Of a DNA stretch of 64,000 nt, positions 37,578 to 50,685 are shown one piece after another. Made by a program: the position numbers and the translations under genes. The notes under the pieces are model-generated. The model saw only the letters and a program-made list of their open reading frames with translations, was not told the DNA's origin and did no database searches. Each line of letters starts with the position of its first letter. The first letter of the stretch is position 1. This DNA comes from Pyrrhosoma nymphula (Eukaryota > Arthropoda > Insecta > Odonata > Coenagrionidae): positions 179,250,386-179,314,385 of the forward strand of contig OY754327.1 of the NCBI GenBank assembly GCA_963573305.1, read 5' to 3'.

Positions 37578-39518
37578 AGCGGACCTTCCACCAAGCAAAA
37601 CTTTCAACTCTTGAACTTAAGCTGAAAACCTTACTTTTAATTATGATACTCTTTGCGGAGAGGAATTGAATTTTTTACTACTATTTTAGTTTAATTAAAA
37701 TGGGTCAACAGAAAATGTAGGGACACACGCGAAAAAAGAGTAAAGAGAGAGATGAATAAATAAGTACGTGACCTTTATCTCCCACACGGCGGAGAGAGAA
37801 GGGAAGAAAAAGAGTTCTATCCTCTGGGTTATCGATTTGGTCTTTGGTTTGGTATCGGTTTGGGTTTGGTCCGTGGTAAATATCGGAGGAGTCTAACTTA
37901 AATTGAGCCAAATGGATTCTGGACGGCAAATGTTTAGGAAGGAAAGACTCTCACTCTCCCTTTACATTTCTCCTCAATCCGACGAGAAGAACAAAGGAAC
38001 GAGAGGGAGAAAGAGGGAGAGAGAGGCCATGGCGGGATCGATCGTGGGATACGCGAATCCCACGCGCGGTCGAAGATATTTCGGCGGCGGCGGAAGGAGT
38101 GGCGAGCCGAGAAATTCCAAGAAACAGCCACGGAGGTGATTCCCGGGATGCTCTCACCTCACCTGGGCCGACTTTTTTTATTCGCGAACCCTTCTCCAGC
38201 CACCTCTCGCCTTGATAAGCTCCCGACGCCCACGACTGCCCACCGTCAAGGGCGAGGGGGGAGAGGCGAAATGGACGGAAACCATGCGATTCGGTTCTTC
38301 CTGCCATATGTTTTTTTTTCTTTTACCCCTCATCTCAACTGCACGAAGGGATAAATATGGATACGATGCGTGCTACAGCTGAGGGAGAGTGGATGAGCGA
38401 GAATCTGAAACGCAACCCTGGCCTGACTAAATGAACGCTAAACGTGAGAGAGGGAAAGAGTGGGGGGAAGGGAGAGGAGAGTGAGAGTGTGAGATGTCAC
38501 AATCCGGCGCGACTCTCGTGACCGAGACCACGAATACACGCTCGGATATTTTCCTTGGGTATTTTCGCACCCATTACACCTCCTCCGCGTCCCCCCGCTC
38601 GCACTTCTCCTTTCGCACGGCCGCCTTCTCCCCAACATCGCCCATCTCTCCCTCGAACAATCTAATTAGAGCGACACCACGCACGGGGGCGCGAGGAGGG
38701 GGGTTTGAGGTAGGGAGGGGCAGAGAAGGGGGTGCGGGGGCAAAAAAAATCGAACATCCTCACGTGCCTCGCCTCCCTCCCATACTTCTTCTTCTTCCCT
38801 TCTGCTCCCTCCGCCACACCCACCGCGAAATTTGGCGAACACTGAGAAGTCAGGAAGGCGCCCGCATAAGCATTTCTCCTCGCAACCGTCTCCAACATCC
38901 TCTCCTTCTCCTCCTGCATCCTCAACCCTTTTCGACCAATTAGTCTCCGATCCCCGTAGAAACACATTCACTAGCGGGATACGAGCGTACGTGACCAGTC
39001 AGGAGTCTCTCGATGGAATGCCACGGAGACGAGCAAAACATCGCAGAGGATGCTGGCCCCTCACGCACTCCCTTCCTCCGTTGGATGTGACCTCATCATT
39101 GGGAGGGGAAGAGATGCGCAAGGTGTCCACGTAACACGACTTCGGAGTAGTAAAAAAAAATCCACGGAGAAAGAAAAATTCATACCTAGACAACGGAGGA
39201 AGAAAAATCGTTAATGGACACTCAGTATGAATTAGAGCAAAAGCTCTTCCGGATAAAAATTTCTCTCTCCATTATTTATGATCCATTATTGGTCCCAAAA
39301 TTAACAAGCTACCTACCGTTAGACACATGGTATTGACAGCATATCTTTCGGCATTCCCCTGAGGTCCATTTGTCACTATTACGCGGTAATGAGTTTCGAA
39401 CTCATCACTAACATTAAAAAAGGGAGACAATTAAAAGAAGCAACGTCACTTTATTGAAAAAGAAAGGCTAAACCGCCCAAACCAATAGCAAATGCTCACG
39501 CATACCTTCACTCGGAAA

Positions 39519-39762
39519 CACTCTCCCTCTTGTTAGTTCGCAGGTTTCCGCTGCGTTGATCAAATGATTTCAACATTACTCGGGTTGCATCCGCGTCAGT
39601 TGTCATTCAGCACAACAGTTTCGCCAGCTATCCTGCTGGCGTCCTCAGGTGAAGGAAGGTCCTTCACCTGAGGACGCCAGCAGGATAGCTGGCGAAACTG
39701 TTGTGCTGAATGACAACTGACGCGGATGCAACCCGATTAATGTTGAAATCACTCTCCCTCTT
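39519..39762. mobile_element. 218-bp palindromic insertion flanked by a 13-bp direct duplication
   Basis: cactctccctctt occurs at 39519-39531 and 39750-39762, as a target-site duplication would. Between them lie two inverted 92-bp arms (39565-39656 and 39660-39751) that match at 91 of 92 positions around a three-base centre. Each arm carries CTGAGGA (39668-39674 in the right arm), a strong stem (gccagc / gctggc) and GAAAC (39694-39698), so it resembles a head-to-head pair of hammerhead-like repeats. The base three positions from the presumed cleavage site (GTG) would not support cleavage. Near-identity suggests a recent origin. Confidence 0.65.
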
Positions 39763-40711
39763 CTCAAACGTGCACAACCATTGCCGCAAACGTTTGAGAA
39801 TGAGAACCCAAAGAAAGTTAACGTACCCCAGTGTCGTCCTAATAGAAATTATTCACATTCAGTAATGCAGTACACATTTATTCCCAATTACTTCCATCCC
39901 CGTTCATGATCTCTTTTGCCCAATTCATACCCAGTCGAAGAGAACTCTCCCTTTTAACTTCCATTTTTCCCTACCTACACCTTCTCTTCTCCCGTTTCGC
40001 TCTGTTGCTATTGCCCGCCGGTTAGAGGACAGGAGGAAAACAGAGAGAGAGAGATTGAGAGGAGGCACACATATACACGGAGGAGGAAGAGGAGTATGGG
40101 CCACAACACTTGAGAGAGAGGGTAGGGAGGGGGGGGGGAGAAGGTAGGTTAGAGGAATGATGGTGGAGACGGGGAAGGGGAGGGAGTGGATTGGCAGCCG
40201 ACCCCGTGAACGCCCTTGAAAATAATAAGAAAAAAGTGCGCGGAATAAGAAATGGCTGCGTCCCAGGAAGTCGAAGCACCAAAGCGGGCACCCCACCCCC
40301 CTCCATCTCCTCCCTACCCTTCCCTCCTTACCTGTCCAATTCGCTCACCCAAGGAAAGGAGAGGCGGTTGTCTACATCATATATATTCTTTTATTATTCC
40401 GCACCCCTGAGTAAAAAAAACGCACGCGCACACAATCCCCCCCTTGTCGCTCCTTCACTCGCTCACTTCTTTCCACCGCACTCCTCTCTCTTCAGGTCCT
40501 CTTTATTCTTTCCGCCCGAGATCCGCTTGTTCCCTTCAGCCCGCTCTCGCTCTATTTGGCAGCACAGGAACAGAGTGAGAGAGAGAGAGATAAATTTGTT
40601 TATGCAGAGCGAGTGGGATGAGGAAGGGACCTCAGGGGAAATACCTTCTCCCACGTCGAGGGATGAAGGAAGAAATACAGTATTTTGTTCCTTTAGAACG
40701 TAAATGGTTAC

Positions 40712-40915
40712 GTAACAATTAATATCAGATAGGACTGAAAGCGTCACTTCGTGGAACCGCGTAATATTCATGGTAACCAATAAAAATATACTTTGTCAAT
40801 TCCACACAATTTTAATTTGAGCCGACGCAGGTTTCGACAACTTATGTCATTATCAAGTTCTTGACAAGGTATGAGAAAAGTATATTTTTACTGGTTACCA
40901 TGAGTAACAATTAAT
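40712..40915 (-). mobile_element. 180-bp insertion with 12-bp direct duplication and terminal inverted repeats
   Basis: gtaacaattaat flanks the insert at 40712-40723 and 40904-40915. Inside, 40768-40791 and 40880-40903 are inverted repeats matching at 23 of 24 positions. On the minus strand the centre reads TTGATAAT, a gaca / tgtc stem, GAAAC (plus-strand 40831-40835) and, four bases later, GTC. An A/T-rich tail with acaaagtatatttt resembles the tail of the 29482 repeats. The hammerhead-like core is degenerate at two positions. Confidence 0.6.
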
Positions 40916-41269
40916 GAAAAAAAATGAGGGAGAGGAGAGAATAAGAATAAGCGAATAGGCCATTGATATTCTTCCAACTATTTCATCCTTCCTTCACTGA
41001 AATACCTTCCTCGTGAAACTCTGCGCGACATTTCATCGACTAGAATTAATATGGCATGAGTTGAACTGTGTGCTGCTGAATAGAACAAAAGGAAAATTGA
41101 CTATGAGGAAATAATACACTTAATCAATTAAACTTGAAAGATTGATGTTTCTAGCGCTATTCCCAACAACAGTCAGCTTTTTTTACTTAAGAGTTCACTC
41201 CAGAAACGAGAGAAAATATTCCTTTCCCTTTCAATGCACGTGCTACACACATGCATCATTCTTTTTTTC

Positions 41270-41720
41270 CTTCCCTCTCTCCCCCATATCTTCCTGCTGT
41301 TTCATCCTTCCCAACTTCCACGTTCTTCGTCCGTGTAATGCAATCCCTCGAATCCCTCCCCACGTTTCCATCGGGCCCTCCTCTTTCTCTCGCCCTTCCT
41401 TACTTCCTCCCTTCGCCCTAAAATACCCGAGTCCTCACCTGCCCCCGTTTCCCTCCAAACTTCCCACAGCTCGCTCCATTTGCTTCCTCCACCCTCTCCT
41501 CACTCTCATCCAGCGCCTCTGACGTCACGCACCGCTAATTACATTCCTCTGCTCCTAGAAATACGCTCTCCCGCCTCTCCCCTTCCCTTTCGACAAACCT
41601 CCACTCCTCCAATTCCCAGTCAGCCTTCAAAGCAACGCGTTTGCGTTTCTCCTTCACTCTCTCTCTCGCCTCCTGGCAGTTTTCATCCGACGGGTGCCAA
41701 AGGGGTAAAGAGGAGGCGAA
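41270..41720 (+). repeat. Polypyrimidine tract
   Basis: C/T-rich plus strand supporting Ser/Pro/Leu-rich frames up to 126 codons. No conserved motif or splice-bounded exon is seen. Confidence 0.5.
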
Positions 41721-44700
41721 AGATGGCATCCTTTTATTTTTCCTACTACTCCTTTTTTTCACTACATGAAAATAGTACCTTGCCCTTGATCCTTATTTTT
41801 AAAAACGAGGATGCTTAGCTAATAAAAACACACTCCACCTCGATTTTCCGCCCGAACCTCTTCTCCTACCTGTTCCACCCGGTTTTCCCTCAATTGAACT
41901 CACGCAGGAAGCTCCTGGCGATCCTCAATCCTTTTGCCACAATACAGCCCCTCTGATTTATACATATAATCAAAACGGCATCAGACCGATAGACTTTTCT
42001 ACGACGTTCTCTTAGTTTGCCAGTTGCATTAACATTGCTCTGTCTACATCTGAGACAAGAAAAAAGTTTAACAACAACGATAATCAGCAGTAATCACATA
42101 TAGGAATCGTAAACGTGAAGGCGTTGCTGCATTTTTACAAAGGTCTACACCCATCGACCGCCATGTGGCCGATAAAGGACGTTCAACCGGGACAACCACT
42201 CAAGAAATTAAACACTGTACATCACACACAATTATAGATGGAGATCAAATTCCATTTCAATGCCATAATTCAACACTTCACTTCTCTCCTGGTCGCTGAG
42301 AAGACAATAACACGACTGAAAGGGTTGAGTTAGTCGCCGTTAAATCTACACACGTAACCAACCGGAAGTGAATTCGCAAAAAGGCTGGAGGAGAAGGAAT
42401 GAGGCGGCTGGGCGACCAAATCGTTTCGTCCTTGTCTTTTCGCGAATGTTGTTCTCCCACCCCTCCCCCCGGGGTGACCCCTTCCCAAGTGGCAACTCCT
42501 ACTCCCATTTCCTCCTCTCCAGATTCAGGAGGGCCCGCTCCCCCTCCCTCACCTCCATCTTCTTTCATGCATTCTCTTTAGCGCCCTTGCTCAACCTTGA
42601 CAGAAACCCAACGACTTCGACGGATACACCAGGAAAGTAACTGCCACGTCTTTTTCAAGAAATTGTGCGATGAAGATTATTTACAAGTAAAAAATAAACC
42701 ATTTCTGTCCCCTAAAGAGCATAATTTCTCGGTCCATCGGCCAATGCTTCCTTGACAAACCGATAATTTACGTCTAGAATTCATAAAACGCAATCAGAAT
42801 TTGCTCTACTTATCAGGCAAGTATTCTCCAGAACAACATGGAGAGGCATTTTGTAGAAAATCGGATCATAATGAGAGGAGAAAAATCAAAACAGTTGTCC
42901 ATAATAAAGAATAAAAAAAACTCAAGAGTTACATCATCCTTCTACACCTACCTTCCTTCTTCCACACATCTCTTCTAGTCTCCACACGATTCGGATACGA
43001 GTGATGATATAATGATCTCCTAAACGGATAACAATATTTTTAGTTTATAGGATTCAAGGAGTGGACCACTTCCGTCATCATTCTAGAGATTTCCGATCCC
43101 CTCCACCCGCCACAAAAAAGGACCGACCTCTTCCCAGCCACCATTCTCCCGGCAAGAATTATCCCTGGGACCGGGTATTTCTCCCTTATCTCCCACCACA
43201 CAAACATCCTTTCTCATTTGAATACATCGCTCCCACGGGTGCATGTACTGAGAGCAAAGGCATATATGCGCTCGTGGCGGCAGGAGAAGGAGATGGAACG
43301 ACCCGGCTCCTCTAGCTTCCTGGTCCCAAAGCCATTCCACAGGTCTCCATCTCGCTCTTCACTCGCCACCCTCCTCTCCCCAACCCTAGGTTCCTTGCCT
43401 CGTCCTCTTCCCGCATCCTCAGACGATTAAGACGGGGAAGCAGGAAGGATCCATAAGTCCTTCCATTTCTCTTTACTCTACGCCTTCCTCCTCATATGTA
43501 TAGATAATACCCACTCACTAAACCTCCCCTCGCGATCGTTCCTTTCCTCATTTATCACCGTATTCTACTCACGTGTAAATATGAATTCTAACTCAAGTTT
43601 TTATATTACTTTTTAAGGAAGCCCATTTTGCGCTGAAGAGATCTTACACATGACTCGCGCTATGGATTATTTCAGGAGGGATAGGGTAAAGGTAGACAAA
43701 CGTGTTTTGTTTTTAATGTAACGTACTCTAACTCGGCACTTCGAAATTTTTCGGCACCGAAGTGGCACGATTTTAAAAAACAGAATTGTACATATCACTT
43801 TCTCCTTCCTTTCCAAGGTTGTATCTTACGAAAAAAAACTACTTTCCAAATATTCATCATTCGACGTAGTATACTGATTTAGATTGGTTTACTAACTCTT
43901 CGGAGTTGAAATTAAAATACAGACTTGGCTTTTTCCCACGATAATATGTTATTTCGAGCAACCGCATCAATTTCAAGACTTTAAAGTAGTGTGGTAATCA
44001 TCAAGTATTTCTTTATTAAATAATCTAATTGCATCAAGGTAACGCCTGCTACCTTTCATTGCACCGAGTTTAAAGGCAATTTTCAAGCGAGTCTCGATTC
44101 TATTTGACTTCAAGTTAAGAGTTGTAAAACCGATTTTGTTCAAATTTAAATGACTGTTTTCGGACACCAACTGTGAAAACGAAAGCAAACCCATTTCTGA
44201 GGGTTAAACTTAACTCTTAACCGATCCTCCTTAAATATTTGCTGGCTGCTAAAAATTTGGATACATCTTAAATATTTCAACCCGATGAGTAAGTCTTCCT
44301 CCATTTCCACATATTAATCATAACGAAAATGAGAGAGTGGTTAATCCAAAGGATTATTTGCTCACTACAGTATAGTTATTAAAAGTCTAAAGTAAAAAGT
44401 TAAGCCATCGCTGGATGTTTTATGCCTCTTTTACGAAGAAGAATTCTCAAAATTCCAAATTTTTCCAGAGGGTCCATTAATGCCGACAACATACTCTAAG
44501 ATGTCCTTTCCACGCGCCCCAGAGAATTGTCCATTTCTCGGACTCTTGGGGGCACATAAACGATTTTAAAAAATGCCTCGAGAAACTCATAGGTCAGACT
44601 GACGAAAAGGAAAACTATTTTCGTGAGAGGGATACTCCTTTACTCCAACTTCCTGGCTTTCTTCCGCGGAACGATAAGGGTGTTGTCGGTAGGTTCTGGC

Positions 44701-46617
44701 GGTGGCGATCGGGGTGGGGGCGGTGCACGGTGAGGAAAACAATGGCCGTCTCATCACGATCGCTGTGGCGTTTACCTTCCACCCCCCTCACCTTCTCCCT
44801 TATTCCGAAAACACCGTGACTACACAAACACACGGTCTCCCTAGCTCAAAATGAGAGACCAGAGTCGAGGTAACCGGGAAAACAAAAATGTCCCCTTTCC
44901 ACCTCCCACCAATCCTTCATTCTAGCCCCCGACTCCCACGGACGTTCCCTATTCTCTTCGCTCTATTCCCTCACCCCTTCCGCTCTCCCAAGGTTAATGT
45001 AATTCACGCTCCAGGGAGAAAATGACGACCCGTGCACGGTCTTCCACCTCATTCTCACGCCGATTATTATACACCGTCTGCGCGATCGTTCTCCTAGGAA
45101 CGCATTTCTCCAAGCCCCCTTCTCTCTACATATGCATGCTCGAGAATACATATTTCCTTTCATTGTGTTTTTTCCATTGTTTACGTAAAGAGCTCCTATT
45201 CACTCAGGGAAGTACTCGTTACCTCTTAAATATTCATCTCAGCATCTGAGATTCCATCGGCATTGAGACTCAAAGTGTCTGGTATTGAAAGCCAGTTATT
45301 GTATAAGAGGTAGTGTCAACCTCTACCCCTTTCTTCTATCAATCTCAAAAAATTTCAGAGATTCCTCTCCATTTATGTGATTCAGAGAAAGCATATCGTA
45401 ATAACATAAGCCTTCGGGCTTAGATACATCGACAGTAGAATGAATGGAGGTTGTTCGTTAGGTTCCTAAAACTCTTTAGCGTCGTTTTGGACTGAATTAG
45501 AACTTTAACACTTCACTGACGCATTTTTATTCACGTCGTAAGATCTTCATGACTTTTGACGATTCCTCCAATTCATGTTCATCCCTAGTTCATATTCAGC
45601 TCTTTAATCACATCTTTTAAAATCCCACTCTTTTTCAATACATTACCCATCCCCTCATTTCCTGTTGAATATTTCTCCAGAAACTCCCTGCCCTAATAAA
45701 CCACCAACAAAAAACATTAATTTTGTCATTGTTCCTATTGATATTATTTTTTAAGCTTCTCATATTAATCTTTTTAAAGTCCAAATTCTACATATATAAT
45801 GAGTTCATTTGGGCCAGATCTCGGAGACTCAATATCTGTGTTTAAAAATGATTTTCACTTTATTTTGAAATAATCATCGCCAATCAAAACTTACGGCAGA
45901 AGTTCACCGTTGAACACCAAGGAAACCGAGGAACGCAACCAAGGAAAAGAATTTGGGTGACGAACTATGTTAGATTTCAATTTCAAAAATCATTGATACG
46001 TTTTTAATAGCTAACAAGGGGAAAGTCTTGGGTGAGAACGCAAAATATCGATGAAATAGACTAAACAGAGCTAATGAAGTAAGAGATTACTTTTAAATTG
46101 ATTCAGAGTATTATATTAACCTGGAAAAGTCGCTAAATAAAATGAGAAAATAAAAAAAACACGCGATGTGAAAAAAAACTTGACCCATAGAACAAAAAAT
46201 AATGAATACCCAGCATCCATAATGAATAAAAACACTTAGTAATCTTCCAAATTTACCATAGTTTATATTCATTATGAATATCGACAACGTCCACCAGGTC
46301 CAGCATGAAACAGTTATATGAATACCTCATCTTTTATGACCGTTCTGTCGTATTATCTTACTACTGTGGACTGAGTCTACGGAAGAAATAAACAATTTGA
46401 TCATGAAACGGTACTTCTCAAATTCAATCAAACTTTCAATTCCTTTACATACCTAGCCTTTGATATAACTGAACACTAGTACCAGAAATTTTACAATGAA
46501 ATAATAGCTACATTGATGAAATAAAATTAATAGCAACTGATCAAGAAAAGAAGTGATATCACGAAAAAATCTGATTCTATTTTCTATTCCGAAGGACTAA
46601 CTTTCAACACTGAATAA

Positions 46618-46685
46618 TCACGAGGCCCAGTGGATAGAGCATAGACCAGCAGAAGCTTCTCACATCCAACCGACAAGCATTCATT
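46618..46685 (+). mobile_element. Truncated tRNA-like SINE head
   Basis: aggcccagtggatagagc (46623-46640) is an excellent polymerase III A box, common at SINE 5' ends. The expected B box about 35 bases downstream is not recognisable, so the copy is decayed or truncated. Confidence 0.35.
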
Positions 46686-46899
46686 CAAGCAAATCTATAG
46701 ATCATTAGCTTTTGAGTATTGTTACAGTTAACATGGTGAAAAGGGGCATGGGAAGAGGTATGACTCCTTTAAAGACGGATGTTAGACTAGAGATCGGACG
46801 ATAGTAGTGTTGCAGGAAATAGGACGGAAGATATGCCCAACTGGGAATCATATTTACAGAGGTATAGGAAGGGAATGTTAAGATATGGAAGATAGACAG

Positions 46900-47385
46900 G
46901 GGAACCGGAAGGGAAAGTGAGAGAGAGAGAAAAAAGGAAAAGGGAGGGAAGACAGAATAGAGGGAGAGGAAAAAGGAGAAGGGGGAGGGAGGGAGAGGCA
47001 TCTCGCGGTGTTGCAACATCTACGCACGGCCAGTCGACTCTCTCGGGCTCTCCTTGACCCAGATATGGAGGGAGTGAGGAAAAAAGAGGAGGTGGGAAGG
47101 GGGGCGAGGGGAGGGGAGGGAAACGGGTGCAGAGGTTGGGGGAAGGTGAAACGTTTTCCGCTGAGAGAGGTGGGACAATATAAAAAAAAAGAAATCGAGG
47201 GATGGGGGTGAGGGGAGGCACAGCTGCAATATGGTGCTGAAATTAGGGAATCTTGCGTGAAAGTGGGAGCGTGGGAGGTGGCGAGGTGGGGGGGGGGAGG
47301 GCAGGCAGTCAGAGAGTGTCTGTGTGGTGTGGGAGGGATTGGAGGGAGTATGGGGGAGTGGCAGTTGGGGGAGGGGGAAGGGGAA
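46900..47385 (+). repeat. Polypurine, G-rich tract
   Basis: G/A-rich plus strand across nearly 500 bp with several GGGG runs. Opposite-strand frames up to 217 codons are Pro/Ser/Leu-rich bias products. Confidence 0.6.
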
Positions 47386-47389
47386 TCAT

Positions 47390-47510
47390 TATGCGCGCGC
47401 GATTGATGCAACCGGCAGCGGCGCGTCGGCTGCAGACGCGGACTATGTCGTCGAGCCAAGCGCCGTTTGGTTCCTCCGGCCGAGTGATGTCCTCCCGTTC
47501 GCTTGCTTCC
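47390..47510. other. CpG-rich island with a short (GC)n run
   Basis: Contains gcgcgcgcg, ggcagcggcgcgtcgg and further CG-rich sequence directly after the polypurine tract. It could be a promoter-associated island. No exon is identified. Confidence 0.25.
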
Positions 47511-49994
47511 TGCCCGCTTTTTCCTCATCACAAATCAACTGTTCCCCCAACTCCCCTCTCGCCATCATCCGAACAACAGATAAAAGACTTCGGTCTTTCA
47601 CGCTGCGATAGACGGTGGTTTCCTGATGGAAGGCGAGTAAACAATCGACGAAGTAACCAGTTGCGTTGTTGCCCCGCTACCAAGATTCTTTTCATTGTCT
47701 TTCAGATTGCGTTTTCAATGATATTCATATCGGGCAACCGAGGGGAGATAGGCGGGACTCATTAACATATAGGTATGGGCCAAGCTACTCCTGTTTTGTT
47801 TTAACCATTGGATACCCGCAGAGCCTCCAATGCCTCCTCATTTCCTAAAATCGTCACAGCTTCAACAACCTGAAAAAATGCTCTCGTGCATCCGGTCCCC
47901 GGCTATTCGCCCACAAAAAATTAATCTGAAATAACTTAACTCTCGGGATGACAATTCAACTCATCTTATAAAAAGATACATCGCAATAAGAACTCTAATA
48001 TTTCAAAATTTCAAAGCAATATTTCACATCGTAAAATTATCAACATTTTTCACACGGTAAAGTCAAGAAAGAGATATGGCTTGAAGTATTAGCAGTTAAA
48101 AGTCCGCCGTCTTCTGGTTTTTCAGATGCGGAGGAAAAATAGTTTTCCACACTTTCGTTGCCTAATCATTGCTAGGATACAACGGCTTCAGGCAATGAAG
48201 AGCGGACACGGGCACTAAAATGAAAATATACGGCGGGAAAATATCAAGGAGACACGATCCCCAGCCGAGAGATGGCAAGTTGGTCTTCCGAATGGCTAGT
48301 AACGACGAGCTCGGAGGAAAAAAGCGTGTGCCTACACAGGAGATACAGAAATATAGAAGGGTTTGATGCAATTGGGAAAAGTAGGAAAAAGAGACAACTA
48401 GCGTATTTTGACTTCGCAAATCACGGCATCGATTATCGCATACATAGCCGATACTTAATCAAAACACTTCAAGGCATCACCGACACAAAAACACAGCTGA
48501 TTAATAGTAGTCTTTACGAACTGAATTCCAGAAACGTCGATTAATAAAAATCTTTTCGAGACATGAGTACCAACTTGTACGCTTTCCACTAAGCCCAACA
48601 AGATTCACGATGCACTGAAGTCGAAATTTTCCTCCACAAGGCTCATTTACTCTCGCCACCCTTCGCAAATGCAGTTTAATGTAAATGAAAACAGAACTCA
48701 TTTACTGTCCATGTAAATTTATTATTTATATGACGGTATCCACTTCACGTGGGTGAGATTAAAATGACGTAATAACATGATGTACGAGTTTAAGCCATGC
48801 GACCTACAAATTTCGTATTTCGTTCGTTCTATTTTCCACCTTCCTTCCACCTCATCCCCCTTCGCTTTCATATCGCAACTTCAACAACCGTAAAGTATTA
48901 CATTATGAAAATGAAGTTTATTTTGAGGAGAATGGAAGCTAAAAATGCACAGATCGCTATGCTAGCGAGAAAATTTCCCACCTAAATCACTAGGTACTGA
49001 GGCGATGAGGAGAGAGAGGGAGGGAGCGGATGAGGGAAGGAGAAGCGAGGGATTTCATGGGGAGGGGAACCGTCTATGCGGACTTAAACTGGGTCACAAC
49101 ATTTGTAATCGCAGAGAGCTTTCTTAACGCTTGCGTTCTTTTTATTATTTTTCATAATCGCGCAGCGAACACAAATGAAATGGCCTATCTCTCAGCCTAT
49201 CTTCCCCCTCTCCAACCCTCCATCCGTCTCTCATATAGCGGATGGAGTAATTTCAACTACCTACCTCCACATTTCCGAGGAAAAGAACGAACCAGTTGGA
49301 GCAGGTCAGAACTAAATTTCCAATGAGCAAAAGCAAATGACAAAAAAATATCCGTCTCTGGATTTCGTAGAAAACGTTATTAGATTCCTGGAAGTGGAAA
49401 GTCGCTGTGGTCTTCATAAGCTGATTAAAGTCGTCATCATTTAAGGCAGCTAGTGCGAGGCAAAAAAACCTACTAACTGAACATTAACAGCAGAGAAACA
49501 GAAATGCAAGGTACTTCTTTGCATCAAAAGGAAGTAAGGAGAGCGAGAAGAAAATAAGTTTTGCTAAGGAACAGTTACAATAATATTAATGACTATAGCA
49601 ATTCTTTATTGTCACCAATAAATCAAAGCTTGAAAAGAAACATCTAGAGAATTATATGATACAAAATTTAGAAGTAATTTTATATTCATTCTGCGAGAAG
49701 ACAATTATTATTTCGTTTCACAGAGCCATTGGTACAAATATCATAAAAACAGAAAAAAATGTGGTCAAAAAAGGTTCCAAATCTCTTTCTTTAAATTGTT
49801 TGACAACAAAATATAAATTGTATCGGGGGCATGAAGAAAAAGTTATTTGAGAAAGTGGTCAGAAGCAAAACAATCGATTCAACAAAAAATATAATCAGAG
49901 CCATTCTCAGAGGAGGAAAGAGGACGTCAGAATACACGAATACTTGGCAACGCCGATCTTTGTGTTGACGAAAATAAATTAAAATGAATAAGCG

Positions 49995-50415
49995 TGCCGC
50001 TTCTTCTTGTTCCTTCTATTCTCTCTCCTCACCCCCTCCTCCTTGGAATTAAACTTTCTCCCTTCCCCACACCCACTCATAATCCTAATCTTCCTCCCCC
50101 CACCTTTTTCGCACCATTCCCATCTCTTCCACGCAAACAACCCCCCCTACATGTCGCGTCCGCGCTTCCCCCACCACCCTACTCACTATCCGCCCAATTC
50201 ACGTCTCACTCCAGCAAACAGCAGCGACCGCCTCCTCCCCTCCTCTCTCCCCTTCGCCGAATTATGCAACCTGTTCGCAGTCTGCTAGAGGCCCGAAAAG
50301 AATGCGTTATCTCCTCCCCCCTCTTCCCCGCTGGCCGTCGCAAGAGTCGCCGCCCGTCCTCCCCCCCACTGTCCCTCCCCCCTCCCACCCTGCCTCCGTC
50401 GGCCCCATGATGCCC
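49995..50415 (+). repeat. Polypyrimidine, C-rich tract
   Basis: C/T-rich plus strand with CCCCCC runs. The 138-codon Pro/Ser-rich frame is a composition artefact. Confidence 0.55.
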
Positions 50416-50655
50416 ACGAAGAGTACTGTCCTTATATGGATACCTCGCGTAATGGGTTACCTCACTCCTCTCATCCCCCTCTTGTATTCGCTCACCAATC
50501 CTCCTGACAATACGGGGCTACGATTCGTCAGCTGGACGGGAGATTTTGTGAAGACTACTTTCGTTAAATTGAACGTAATATTTTAAACCCAAATGTATAA
50601 TTTATGTCTCCGAGGATGGAACGGCTGAGATAGAAAGAGGTCGATGTATTCACTA

Positions 50656-50685
50656 CGTTGCAACTTCGTGCGTTGCAACTTCGTG
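50656..50685 (+). repeat. Two perfect tandem copies of a 15-bp unit
   Basis: cgttgcaacttcgtg is repeated head to tail (50656-50670 and 50671-50685) with no mismatch. It may be a short tandem duplication. Confidence 0.7.

Noticed and set aside
38043..38065. Short hairpin (cgtgggat / atcccacg)
   Set aside because: Eight-base-pair stems are expected by chance in 64 kb; no supporting context.
46878..47531. 217-codon minus-strand open frame near a CpG-rich island
   Set aside because: Mostly opposite strand of a G-rich tract. Its start in the CpG-rich block looked promising, but no protein family or splice structure was found.
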